In this document: piece by piece, positions 25,970 to 38,800 of the stretch
How the letters are laid out: each line of letters opens with the position of its first letter
Numbering within the stretch: position 1 is the first letter of the stretch
Assembly: GCA_949152475.1 (NCBI GenBank)
Contig: OX424564.1
Location: 4,216,001 to 4,280,000 of the forward strand
DNA length: 64,000 nt
Direction: 5' to 3'
DNA from: Terebella lapidaria
Taxonomy: Eukaryota > Annelida > Polychaeta > Terebellida > Terebellidae
The notes under the pieces: generated by a model
The model's database searches: none
What the model was told of the DNA's origin: nothing
Seen by the model: the letters and a program-made list of their open reading frames with translations, nothing else
Translations under genes and position numbers: made by a program

Positions 25970-26530
25970 GTTTTGTCAATATCTCAGAAATCGTAGGGAA
26001 AATGATGTTATTTTCGGACTCTTCACCTGAAATAAACATGTCTAAAAAGTATGTTGAGTAATGTCTGAACTTGGGCCAAAATTTTTCAACTGAGTCGGCA
26101 TCTTTCATTTTCATCGATATCTCAGAAACTGTGCATCCTGGATCGAAATGGACATAATTTTCGGACACGTGGCCCTAGACATTTCTTCGAGGTACATCGG
26201 GTGAACTTTGGCATCAGCCTAATTTGTTTTCGCTGAGTCGGCGTTATCCATTTTCGTTAATATCTCGGAAGTCATTGAGCGAAACATACATTATTTTAAG
26301 AGTTGTCACACTAGACTAATATGATTATCGGGCATGTTGGGTTACATTTGACCTCGGCCTAAAGTTTTCACACGAAGTTGACACTTTTCATTCATGCGGA
26401 TATATCCAAAACCGTGAGTCGTAGAGTTAACCGGACGTTATTTGCAGACTCTTCCCCCTTCACAAACATGTCTAAGAGGTATGTCAGGTGAAGTTTGCAC
26501 TTAGCCCAAAATTTTTGAGCTGATTCTGCA
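25970..26530. repeat. Decayed tandem array, ~145-bp units
   Basis: Four to five diverged units with TATCTCAGAAA, TTATTTTCGGACTCTTC, AACATGTCTAA.AGGTATGT and GGCCTAAA.TTTT. They are related to 24577-24835, so copy B and the following LINE appear to be embedded in or beside this array. Confidence 0.5.
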
Positions 26531-26689
26531 TTTTCACTCGTGGCACCAGCGTGGCTTTGGTGATAAATGTTAAGTCGGGCTTTGTTTCTATTCCGAAGTC
26601 ATTGGGTACATCATGGAGCAGGAAACTGTACGACCCAAATGGTAACCCATAAGGAGACCATTTTGCAACCTGTTCCTGGATAAAACTAC

Positions 26690-28655
26690 GGAAACCAAAG
26701 TGAGCAAAGCGAGAGGTTCTTTTCCGCAAGTATCGCGACATCTGTGTTGCTGACTTCACTGCGGACATAGAAGCGGCTTCTGCATTGAGAGACCATGAGA
26801 ACAATGCTGACTCACTGGTCGATGCTTACAACTCTTGCATCCGTGAAATTATAGACAAACATGCACCACACGGCAAACAATCCATGACGATCAGACCACA
26901 TGCACCGTGGTCCATGGTACAGGAAAACAATTAGGTCTGCAAAGCAAGAGCGCAGACGACAGTGGCGCGCGCGTCTCTCTGTTCATCATTTGCAGTACAC
27001 AGTCACACTGCTACTTCAGGCAAAACGTGACTACTATGCCGAGAAGATAGAATAATGCAATAAAGATATACGGGCCTTTTCAAACTGACGAATGAGCTTA
27101 TGGGTATGAACTCGGATGTCAAGCTGCCGACAAGGTCCTCATCTGAACAGCTGGCAAACGAATTCAACGGCTTCTTCATAAATAAACTTACAGACATCCG
27201 CTCCAAACTTTCACTGTCCCCTGTGCAGGTGGGATCAAACAAGCTCCAAGCATGAGCTTGACAATTTCACGATATCCACCAATTCTGCCCTGGCAGATGA
27301 CGTCATGTTCGAGGGAATGTCACTTGCAAACTTCGTCCCCTACTACGGAGATTGAGGTGGCCACCTTGATTGCGAAGACACCCTAGGCCTAAAAGTCATC
27401 CAACCTGGATCCGCTGCCAACATGGCTGCTAAAGAAGTGCTCTACTGCGCTGGTCCCCATGATTACAGCGCTTGTAAACAAATCACTCGAGGAATCATAT
27501 GTGCCAGAAAGCCTCAAATCAGCAGTCATACGACCATTACTCAAAAAGCCTGGCATGGATGTTGAAAGATGACATCCAACCTGGCATGGATGTTGAAACA
27601 ATAGGCCGGTTTCAAACCTTCGGTGGTACCAAATCGCCTGGAGACCCATATTGTTAACAATGTACTTCATGACAGTCTGCAGTCGTCTTATCGCCCTATG
27701 CATTCGACAGAAACGGCCCTGTTGAGGGTACATAATGATTACTGAAGCTTTGGACCAGAGATCGATGGCAGCACTGGTACTCCACGATATTTCTGCCACC
27801 TTTTACGTTATAGCAATGATTTTACGATCTTTGGTTATAGACCACAATATTCTTACTCAACGTCTCGATAATTCTTTTGGTGTCACTTCACATACGCTCA
27901 AGTGGTTGACCTCCTACCTGAGTAATAGGACACAATGTGTTTCAATTGACGACACCTTGACTTCTGACCAGTTGCTCCATTATGGAGTACCACAAGGATC
28001 AGTCCTTGGACCTCGTATATACTGTATGTACACACGCCCCATTGGTGAGATCGTCAAAAGACATAACCTACAGTATCATTGTTATGCCGATGACATCCAG
28101 ATATATGTCACCATTAAGCGGACTCATGGGAATAAGTGTTACAGAGAATCGAAGCCCGTGTCTCAGAGGTAAGTATTTGGATTGCTGTCAATATGTTGTA
28201 GCTGACTCAGAGTAAGACTGAACTTTGTGTTTTCTCCCAGGCACCATGAGAGCATGCAGAACCCTACCGTTACTATAGGTGACAATGTCATAAAGGCTGT
28301 TCACTCTGAAAAACCTTGATGTCATTTTGGATGACAAACTAACAATGGAGTAACAGGTCAATGATGTTTCACGGCGTTATTTTCAAATTCGGAAGATTGG
28401 CCACATCCGACGCTATCTTACACAGGACTCTTGCAAGACGCTGGTTCACGCGTTGGTTACTTAGCGTCTTGACTATGGAAATGTTCTGTTGCATGGAATC
28501 CCCCAAACGCTTACAGAGCGTCTCCAACGCGTCCAGAATATGGCTGCTCGCCTCATCACTCGAACTAGAAAACGAGCTTTCTATGGCAACAGGTGCCTCG
28601 CAAAGTCAGCAGCCATCATGTGGAACGAGTTGTTATAAATGTTGTATATTATTAT
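26690..28655 (+). mobile_element. Decayed CR1/jockey-type LINE (endonuclease end to reverse transcriptase)
   Basis: Reading across several frames and stops, the plus strand gives RKYRDICVADFTAD, LVDAYNSCIREIIDKHAP, RPHAPWSMV, LFKLTNELMG, LANEFNGFFINKL, SAVIRPLLKKPGMD, VLHDISA(T)F, DHNILTQRL, WLTSYLSNRTQCVSI, YGVPQGSVLGPRIY (about 27975-28020) and YHCYADDIQIYV (about 28074-28110). The end resembles FYGNRCLAKSAAIMWNEL. These match the linker, RT motifs and C-terminus of CR1/jockey-clade LINEs. Stops and frameshifts make it inactive. A (TTA)n tract at about 28645 is the likely tail. Confidence 0.85.
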
Positions 28656-28659
28656 TATT

Positions 28660-29700
28660 ATTTGTGAACCCCCTAGGTCGTCTCTCCGGCGGGGTCTCCT
28701 CCAAGGGCTTTAGCCCGGAGGAGTGTTTTGTTTTGTGGCAGGTTCCACATGCGAGCTGGTCGGGGTCGTGGGACCAGTCCCTTGGCTTTTCGATCGCCCT
28801 GCTTGGGGTCTACTGATCGTGCTGGTCAGGATCATGGGTCCGGGGGTTGTCTTGGCAGTCGTCTCCAATCATCAGGCGAGCGAGGTTCTGTGGCTGGCTT
28901 GGCAGCCTCAGACCCAAACCCCGACAAGGGTAACGTCAGTCGACGGGTGGCCGCAGTTTGTGTTCAGGCGGGTTCCCTGCCTGCGTTTGGTATCCCCAGG
29001 ATCAATTGGCAGCAACAGGGGACTGACGATCGTGATTCGGACTCTGACCAGGGGATCATAAAGAGCTTGTTAGCAGCCAAATCCTCGTTAAACTAAAGAA
29101 TCCTCGTTAGTATTGAGCATGTTTCTATTACTAAGATTTCCATCGTTGGAAATGTTCCAACTTTCGGTGGGCGATGGAGTCGATCACCACATGTATAAGT
29201 CTAGCGGCTGAGGCTCCGAACCCTTCTGAGGGTAAAGGGAGGTTCGCTGCCAGTGTTCAGCAGCAGCACATCTCTTTGCTTGTCCCCCCCCCCCCCCCCC
29301 CCTGATGTCGGCAGTGCAGTGCGTCAAAAAGAAGGTCACCTCCACACTTCCTGATTTGGAAGCATTCTTTGCTGGAAAGCTTTGGCCGCTGCATTGGACA
29401 CGTATCGCTCGTCTGGCAATACTGGGGTCCAATCTGCCGTCCCTGTGGAAGATTCCCATGTGCGCTTACTGTCTCGCAAGCCAGGCATTGTCTGGTGGGC
29501 TTACGTTAAGAAGGGCTGCCTTCAAACGTGGCAGACTATGACTCATCAAGTGATGGGTCAACTCTCGCTTGCAGACCACATGACCACTCTGATTCAAAAA
29601 TTTGTGGCCGAGAGTAGCTTGCCTGATAGGGAACGCCTGCGAGCCTTTTGGAGTGACCTTGAAGAAGGCTTCAAACTGCTATCTCCATGCAGGGTGTCCT
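28660..29700 (+). mobile_element. Possible retroelement ORF1/gag-like remnant
   Basis: This G/C-richer segment follows the LINE. A frame at 28728-29096 encodes a basic, Ser/Asp-ending product. After a run of about 20 C at 29286-29302, a frame at 29382-29702 gives AAALDTYRSSGNTG, VKKGCLQTWQTMTHQV and DRERLRAFWSDLEEGFKLL. The composition resembles gag-like ORFs of DIRS/Ngaro-type elements, but I cannot assign a family. No RT or recombinase follows. Confidence 0.3.
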
Positions 29701-30424
29701 GACATAAAGAAAATCATACCAATTTTACAACAAACATTCAAAATCACGTTCAGGTCATTCTTTATTTCGTTCTCACAAACATCAAAAGTAAAACACATTA
29801 TGAAGATATCCAACATTTTCTTTCTAACTTTAAGTAAGTTTTCCAGGCTTTTTGCGGAAATTTATAGAGAGTATTCAATCACACATTCTCTCATTAGTGG
29901 TTAAAAAGCCACCAAAGTTATTCATTTTGATAAATGTACACATTCACACATACAGGCCAACAAAAACATGGTGACAACATGAAACAATCAACAGATTATC
30001 AATAAACTAGACATAAAAGCCTATAGGCTTTGTGGCATCCCCCATTTTGTTCTTATCATTTCAAATGGTCATACTGGACTGAGAAAAAAGGATACATAGG
30101 CCATTGTATGTGGGTAAGAGTGAGAGCTCATCAGACAGTTTCTTACCAGAACTGCTTTTTATCATCTTGACAACTTGGCCCACCAGACATTTGCCACCCC
30201 AAATGAATGGACAATTACCCAGCCAATATTATTCAGCGTACTAGTATATTTAATCAGAATGTTCGTGATATTTTTCAGGTGCTCCTGTCAAATATAAAAT
30301 GATACGTGACTAAAAGAATGCTGTGTAAAAGAATGCTGTGTCATCTTGGCCAATTTTGTGATTTCAAAACTTGTATAATACAGCGGAATTTTCGCATTCA
30401 TATTATAACCAAAGCCAAACATTT

Positions 30425-31311
30425 GCCAGCTAACTAAAACAATGATGATTTGGTCATTGCATGTGAAATAGAGTTGAATAACAAAACATTCAAACAATAC
30501 ATGTTTGTACAATATAAATGCAGACAGGGCAAATCATCCCCCAAGCATGTTGTGTCATGTGTGTTGGCTTATTAACCAACTATTGTATTCTGTGGGATGT
30601 AACTTCATTCTTTTACCATGTACACACACTAGTAAACCAGGCTTTGGAGGGGGGAGTGAGGGATAATGCATGGATATGAGCCTAGGGTCATGTTGGACAT
30701 GCTAGCTGTATCACTTGTCAGGCATGACTGAGCAGGGCTGGCTGAGAGGGGTGGAGCCTATTTCTGTGCTGGACAGACTGGCTGATCTTGTCAGGCATGA
30801 CTGAGCAGGGCTGGCTGAGAGGGGCGGAGCCTATTTCTGAGCTGGACAGACTGGCTGATCTTGTAAGGCATGACCGAGCAGGGCTGGCTGAGAGGGGCAG
30901 AGCCCATTGCTGTGCTGGACAGACTGGCTGATCTCCTGCACTGGCTGAGAGGGCAGAGCCTAGCCTCATGCTGGACATGCAGGCTGCAGTAAGTGAATAC
31001 AGTAGCATGGCTCAGTTACAGTATTACATCTGCATGGGCGCAGGCGAGGGAAAAATTCTAAGTCCAAAAAAAAAAAAAAATGCACCTACAAAATTTTTTT
31101 TCCTCTGGAAATTGCCTGAATCAAATTATGACATTGACAGGAATCGCCCGATTTTTTTTTCCAAAATGGCCGCTGGCGGCCATCTTGGATTTCGGATCTC
31201 GACGAAAAACAATAGGGGTTAGAAGCAAAGTATTTCGGATGAGCTGTGAAAATTTCGGAAAGATAGATCGAGGCGTTCAAGAGTTATGATCCGGAAACCA
31301 AACGGCGGAAG

Positions 31312-31345
<34 letters not shown>

Positions 31346-31479
31346 GGCCATCTTGGATTTCGGATCTCGACGAAAAACAATAGGGGTTAGAAGCAAAGTA
31401 TTTCGGATGAGCTGTGAAAATTTCGGAAAGATAGATCGAGGCGTTCAAGAGTTATGATCCGGAAACCAAACGGCGGAAG

Positions 31480-31531
<52 letters not shown>

Positions 31532-31545
31532 AAAAAAACAGACAA
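30425..31545. repeat. Long dispersed repeat, copy 1
   Basis: From ACTAAAACAATGATGATTTGG near 30434 through the minisatellite to the GGCCGCTGGCGGCCATCTTG segment, the sequence is repeated with few changes at about 63090-64000. Inside is a 74-bp minisatellite (starts near 30729, 30803, 30877). The 3' module GCCATCTTGGATTTCGG ... CGGCGGAAG plus poly(A) occurs twice in tandem (about 31180-31344 and 31345-31540), each copy ending in a long A run. Confidence 0.75.
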
Positions 31546-32806
31546 AAACATAAGGCCTCCCGATTTTCAATCGGGATGCCTAATAACAATAGGTATAGCT
31601 CTATTCCAAAGCTATACACCACATGCATACTTAAACATGGAATGTCGATACCATCACACACACACTCTGGCACATACTTCTTCGGAAATATACCCTAGGG
31701 GACAAGTATTGTAATTCACTGGTAGGCTAAGATACAAAAACAATCATGGTATAAACAAAATGCAATAGAGTGGAAAATAAAAAGCAGTCCAAAAATACTA
31801 TTCGATGGCAGTTTCCAACACAGTCACAGCACAAAACAAGGAGAATATGTTGATTACCACTAGTGGTGTAGATATGTACATGTGTAAGCACAAGGATGGA
31901 CGGTGATTTATCACATTATTGCATTGGAGGCAGCAGTATGTTCAAACTGAAAAGTTTGTATTTTAGTCTTGGAGAACAATCAGTGCTTCAGTTGTTCCTT
32001 CATAAAGTTGACAACATCAATATAGATTGGTGCACCTGATGAATACGGATAAATCAATGGGATATTTCATCTGATTCAAAGAGCAGTTTTTAGAGTGTAC
32101 GCACACAACAGAAATATTTCTACCAAAATTGCTATGTCAAAACATGATATTATGTGTTCTCACAAACTTGGTCGAAGAATAAGACCGACATGAACTCTGA
32201 ATATTGGTCCATCCATCATCAGCTGAATTTGACTTGATCAATAACATGATTATAAAGTATTCCAAATATCCACAATCCGACCGGTTCAAGATTCTATCTA
32301 ACATACCAAAAGTTCACTAGTGAATAACAAATATACGGTAAACAACTACTGAAAGACTGATGTCCAAGTACCTACAAAAACAGTACTACCCAGAATGGTA
32401 AACTCACTTTTATATCAGTTTCTGGCACAACTCCGTGTTCTTTACAATAGTCAATATTTAACTGATAGTACAACTAAGTATTAGGATACCTCAGGCAATC
32501 ACAGAAATCTCAGACATAACTCATTCACATCGCCGTGTGCCCAGCTTGATATAAGTAGTACAAATACTGATAAACACAAAGCATGTTGTCCACAAGATAT
32601 TGCAACTCCAATATTTTCCAGGGTAATATCAGACAAATTTTCAATAAATACAAAACAAATAAACACAACCACTGATCGCCGAACCCAGCAACCTTTCACG
32701 AACATCCACCAGGTGTCCTCAGCTCCAGTGATGTGACACGAAAACATCCAGGGCTAAATACTGCTGTAGTGCTGATTGGCTGAATTTCAGGACAGAAAGC
32801 TTCCAG
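31546..32806. other. Spacer downstream of NEK11
   Basis: AT-rich DNA between the dispersed repeat and the NEK11 stop codon. It presumably contains the NEK11 3' UTR. The short frames show no similarity. Confidence 0.45.
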
Positions 32807-35800
32807 TTAAGACGGTAGTTCTGATTGTGCTTCTAAAAATAACAACTGGTCTACGATGAAGCAGTCATTAGGGTTTTTCACGATTTTCTTGAGTCCTATC
32901 ATAATGTCGTTCTCGTCAATGCTCTTGGCACCTGTCCCGCTGAACCCACGCGCCTCCTTCAGGTATTTGTAGGCCTTTTCAAAACTTGACTTGCCAAACT
33001 TCTTCTCAGCCTCGCTGGAGGTCAAAGTCAAGGTTAACACGCAATGGCAAAACATGAGTATAGTATAGCAGTGACTACCAGTAATTACATGTAGTTTGTA
33101 TCAGTAACAGAGTCTCTTTGTTGTCAATTATATTGGTCAATTATATTAGTCAATTAATTTTGAAATATAATCAAATTCAATGAATATATCAATTCAGATA
33201 GATATTGGAAAACGAGATCAAATTTTGTGATCCTCCAAAACGTAGCATTTTATTCACACTTAGAAGTGACAGTCAAGGATACACCCTGAGGTTCTTGATC
33301 CTCATTTCTCTAGCCACGGGCCCAAAGGCTCCCGATTGTGTGTCATCCACCAGCGTCTGGCCTTTTACTGTCGAAGAAGTAAAACAACCACATCAAGAAC
33401 AGCTGATTGGTACTCACACCCACATCTCATGGATACAAACACAAGACCCACGTACTGGTGTCGCCCTTGTCGAGGGCAGTCTCCATGAAGTGGATGAGGT
33501 CCTCTATCTCGGAGTCCTTAGAGACGACCGTGTTGACCAGTGTGCCGCCTGCCTCGTCGTCATCGCTGCCAGAGGCGCCATTCTCGAAGTCATCATACTG
33601 CGAGTAGTAAGTTTCTGCCAATTCTGGGTTGCTGGGAATACCTGACATTGGAGGAAACAGCTGGGGGTGAAATACTGCTTGCAAATATCTTTCATAAAGA
33701 AAGGACAATCATATTTCAATTCATTGTTGTGTTGCAAATTTTTGTGAAACCTGATGATTTGCACAACATTTCTACCTTAAATGTCATTGACTCAACATTC
33801 ACAAAAAAAACTATCAATTTACAGACCGTCTTTGAAGTCAAGCGAGGAGTTTTTCGGGTCGTAGATCATCTTGTCTCTCATGGGTGTGATTGGCCGGTCA
33901 TCAGCAGACAGGTGGTGTCGTCTGTGTCCCCCGCGAGCCCCCTTGGCGCCGTGGGCCCCCTGTAACGGGGACTCCAGGCTGTAGGAGAAGTGTTCCTTCG
34001 CGGTGTGGAATCCCACAATGTCGTCATCGCTGTCCTCCTCCTCTGAGGATGCAGGCTCCGGTTCCTCTTCAATCCGGCCGTCCGCGTCATAGCTCGGCAT
34101 ATCTGAGTGCCGTCGCACTGAGTGGAGATGAATACTACACGTGCTTTAAATTCGGGAGGATAGCTTGGATTCTTAACACTGGTAAGACTTTATACTGAGT
34201 GGTCAACAAAACCTCAAGATACCATCTTGATGTGTTGAAATTGTTGCTGGTAATGTAAGATCAATGTTCTGGTTTTCATGCAAGTAATTTAATTGATTTC
34301 TGGTCAGCTTGAACTTTATTCTACATTATTATTCCACTTTATTAAAGTTGTGGAGCCACGATAACTTCAGGAATAAATCATGATCAGATTAACATACTTG
34401 GAGCTGTGTAGGGTCGAGTATTCAGGTTATAATCCAGGTCATCACTTTTCGTGCGCCTGTGTGCCTTATCTTCCCTTGCCCATGGGGGATCACCCTGTCG
34501 GACATAAAGTGTCATCATGAGTACAGTCTGGTAACATATTTTATTCAAATCATTCCCAAGCACAGCAGAAGCACTTTTAATAGGAAATTGACTGCTTGTA
34601 GTAGTAGTAAAACACTCGGGCTCACACTCGGACTCAACAGCTTGTCATCAAGCACTCACTGTTTTTGCGTATGGATTCATCGTTTCCCGTAGTTCGTCAT
34701 ATTTGGCCTTGTTTTCTCGGAGCTGAACTTTAGCTGCCGCTCTGCAAACGAATGATCATACTCAATAACTACTAGTAACCATGGTAACTAAACAGATAAT
34801 ATTGATGACGACATTGATGATATTATCTTTATTACTGAATGAAAGTTACAATAAGCAACTGACGCTAGTTTCTTGGCGTGTTCATCTGCCCGTTTCTGCT
34901 TTTCTATCCTCATTCGTTCCCGAGGGTTCAGATTTCTCCATCGCTTCTCTTCGGCTTCCTTCTGCAGTTGTTCTTTTGTTTTCTTCTCTTTACTGGAAAA
35001 AAAAAAATTAGCCCAAAGGCTAAGATAGGTTACCAGACAATTTTGGTTTGGCCATGGCAGCATTGGCAGGTAACAGAGCTTTTACCAATCAAGGTTCGCA
35101 GTGTAAACATATGATCTTGGGATTTACCAATCAAGGTCATCCGTATGAACTTCGATGTTACCATAACATGTATGTGTGCGGGATTTGATATTCTATATGT
35201 TGGGTGGAATCGTTTAGGGTCATCATTAGTTGTGCCATATATGTCTTCCTATATGTTCATAATGCAAACATGAGCTCTATCTGCAAGCATTTCATCTATA
35301 GAGGCCAATCTGGGCATTTTTTTGACCCCAAAATGGCTGTTTTGACCTTTCAAGGTCATCGAAGGTCAAATTCAAGGTCACCACACAAGTCGCCATATAT
35401 GACTTCCCATTTGAAAATGCGAATTTCTGAGCTCTATCTTTAAGCGTTCTATGAGTACAGTCCGGACAGCTCCCATTATGAAGGAAAAAAGTGCCAAAAA
35501 TTTTCCAAGTCCAAAATTTTTTTCAAAGGGTGAAAAAATTTTTTTGCATAGAAATGGCCCAAAATGGATAGTAATGCGATTTGGGGCGAAAAAAATTTGT
35601 TTTCGCCGACTCGTCAAAAATTCAAAATGGCCGCCACACGGAGATCGGCGTTTCAAGGGCAACAAAACTTATACGTGTCACAGAGGTATATAAGAGGAAT
35701 CTTTTTAAGCAAAAATCTCAAAACTGATCAGACAGTTTTTGAGAAAATACAGACCAGGTGCAAATTTGAGCATTTTTCGACCCAAAAATGGCTGTTTTGA

Positions 35801-38800
35801 CCTTTCAAGGTCATCCAAGGTCAAATTCAAGGTCACCACACAAGTCGCCATATATGACTTTCCATTTGAAAGTGCCAATTTCTAAGCTCTATCTTCAAGC
35901 GTTCTATGAGTACAGTCCTGACAGCTCCCATTAAGAAGGAAAAAAGTGCCGAAAATTGTCCAAGTCCAAAATTTTCTTCAAAGGGTGAAAAAAAATTTTT
36001 GCCCTAGAAATGGCCCAAAATGGATAGTAATGCGATTTGGGGCGAAAAAAAAATTTTTCGCCGACCCAACAAAAATTCAACATAGCACCAAGGGTGCTGT
36101 AGCTTACCGGCAATCATGAGAAACGCAGAGTATTGATTTTCCAACATATACATTGTTACACTGATCTTGAACTCTAATCGTCAAAAAATGTTCGTAAATG
36201 TTGCTGGAAACACATTTTCTGTATGGACTATAGTACGAAATCAAATTACACATCACAAAGGTACATAAAGAGAATCTTATACATGATTTTGAGAAAAACT
36301 GTCTGAATAGATTTAGACAAAATGGCCACCAAAGACAAATTTCATCGTTTTTGACCTTCCAAGGTCATTATAATAATGAGCATTTTATAGTCTAGGATCA
36401 CCAACTCAAGTCGGTCTCTCTGACTGCACAATTATTATCCCCGGCAGACCTGTTCACTCCGACACATACTCAACCTCCTGGGAGGCATACAGCTCCATGT
36501 GCAGCCATTATTTGGCGCAGGGAAACTGTGCATACACAATTGCCATCTCTGTCTATTGCCAGGTGCCCAATTATACTGTTTGGGTGAACAGCATACAGCA
36601 GCGCAGGTGAATGCACAAACAGGGTCACCCATCCATGTATTACCCACGCCTAGCGTTGCTTAACTTCGGTGATCTTGCGGGTACCGGTGTGTCATGCGCT
36701 ACAAGGCCGTCATTGAAGGTCAAATTCAAGGTCATCACTCAAACCGCATTATATGATTTCCCATTTGAATGTGCCAATACTTAGGCTCTATTTTGAAGTC
36801 TTCTATGAGTTTACTCCGCACAGCTCCCATTATGAAGGAAAAATTGAGTGAAATTTTCTAAGTCCAAAAAATTTCTCAATGGCCAAAAAAATTTTTTTTT
36901 TGCTGGAAATGGCTCAAAACGAATAGTGACTTGATTTTGGACAAAAAAAATTTTTTTTGCTGACCCGTCAAAAATTTAAAATGGCCGCCACACGCAGACA
37001 GGCGATTCAAGGGTAACTAAACTTATACACGTCATAGAGGTACATGAGGGGAATGTTTTAAAACAAAAATCTCGAAACTGATCACACAGTTTTTGAGAAA
37101 ATGGCCATCAAGTCCAGAATTGGTCATTTTTCGACAAAAAAAGGTCGTTTTGACCTTCCAAGGTCATTGAAGGTCAAATTCAAGGTCATCACTCAAACCG
37201 CAATATATGGTTTCCCATTTGAATGTGCCATTACTTAGGCTCTATCTTCAAGTGTTCTATGAGTTTACTCTGCACAGCTCCCATTATGAAGGAAAATTGG
37301 GTGAAATTTTCTAAGTCCAAAAAATTTTTCAATGGCCAAAAAAAAATTTTTTTTTTTTTGCTGGAAATGGCTCAAAACGAATAGTGACTTGATTTGGGAC
37401 AAAAAAATTTTTTTTCGCCGACCTGTCAAAAAATCAAAATGGCCGCCACACGCAGACCGGCAATTCAAGGGCAACGAAACTTATACACATCATAGAGGTA
37501 CATGAGGGGAATGTTTTAAAACAAAAATCTCAAAACTGATCAGACAGTTTTTGAGAAAATGGCCATCAAGTCCAAAATTGGTCATTTTTCGACAAAAAAA
37601 GGTCGTTTTGACCTTCCAAGGTCATTGAAGGTCAAATTCAAGGTCATCACTCAAACCGCAATATATGGTTTCCCATTTGAATGTGCCATTACTTAGGCTC
37701 TATCTTCAAGTGTTCTATGAGTTTACTCTGCACAGCTCCCATTATGAAGGAAAATTGGGTGAAATTTTCTAAGTCCAAAAAATTTTTCAATGGGCAAAAA
37801 AATTATTTTTTTTTTTTTTGCTGGAAATGGCTCAAAACGAATAGTGACTTGATTTGGGACAAAAAAAATTTTTTTCACCGACCCGTCAAAAAATCAAAAT
37901 GGCCGCCACACGCAGACCGGCGATTCAAGGGCAACGAAACTTATACACATCATAAAGGTACATAAGAGGAATGTTTTGAAACAAAAATCTCAAAACTGAT
38001 CAGATAGTTTTTGAGAAAATGGCCTCCAAAGTCCAAAATTGGCAATTTTTCGTCAAAAATGGCCGCCAAATCGGCAAAAACGATTCAATCAAAAAAATTA
38101 AAAAAACGTCTTTAGATACTGGCCCAAGGTATGTTCTGACAAATTGATGGGGAAATTCATCACGTCAAAAAAAAGTTACAGACCCGGACGGACGACGGAC
38201 GGACGACGGACGACGGACGAAATACCACGACAATAGCTTATCGGCCCAAAGGGCCGGTAAGCTAAAATTAGCCCAAGGGCTAAGAAAGGTTACCGGACAA
38301 TATACATTTTAGATATTAGCCTTTTGTCCAGTGACCTTGAAAATAAAGTCACTGATAAATTCAAGGTCATGAAATTTTCAACAAATATATCACTTCTAGT
38401 ATGTCCACAATAAATTTCTAAGCTGTAAAGTCGATAATAAGTGAGACATTAGCCATTCTGTGATGTGACCTTGAAAATGAGGTCAAAGTTCAAGTTCAAG
38501 GTTATGAAAATATTCAGTATACAGGAGAACTCCAGCCTGCGGTCACTCCAGAAATGTGGTCAACCCATGCATTGTGGTCAGATGCATTGGTCCCGAACGC
38601 CAGCATAGGCATTTACATGTTAAGGTTACGCCTATAATGTGGCCACTCCCCTTATCCACAATGCGGTCAGTGTATCTGGTCACAAAAGCCCATAAAATCA
38701 CACAATACGGCCACCAAGCAGCCAACGTCCCCCCCCCCCCCCCAAACTCACTGATGCGGTCAATTGAACATTAGCCTCAAGCGGCCAGCCGTCTGCAAGT

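Noticed and set aside
36620-36700. 5S rRNA gene on the minus strand
   Set aside because: Only the promoter-like half of 5S is conserved, and it continues into an unrelated SINE body.
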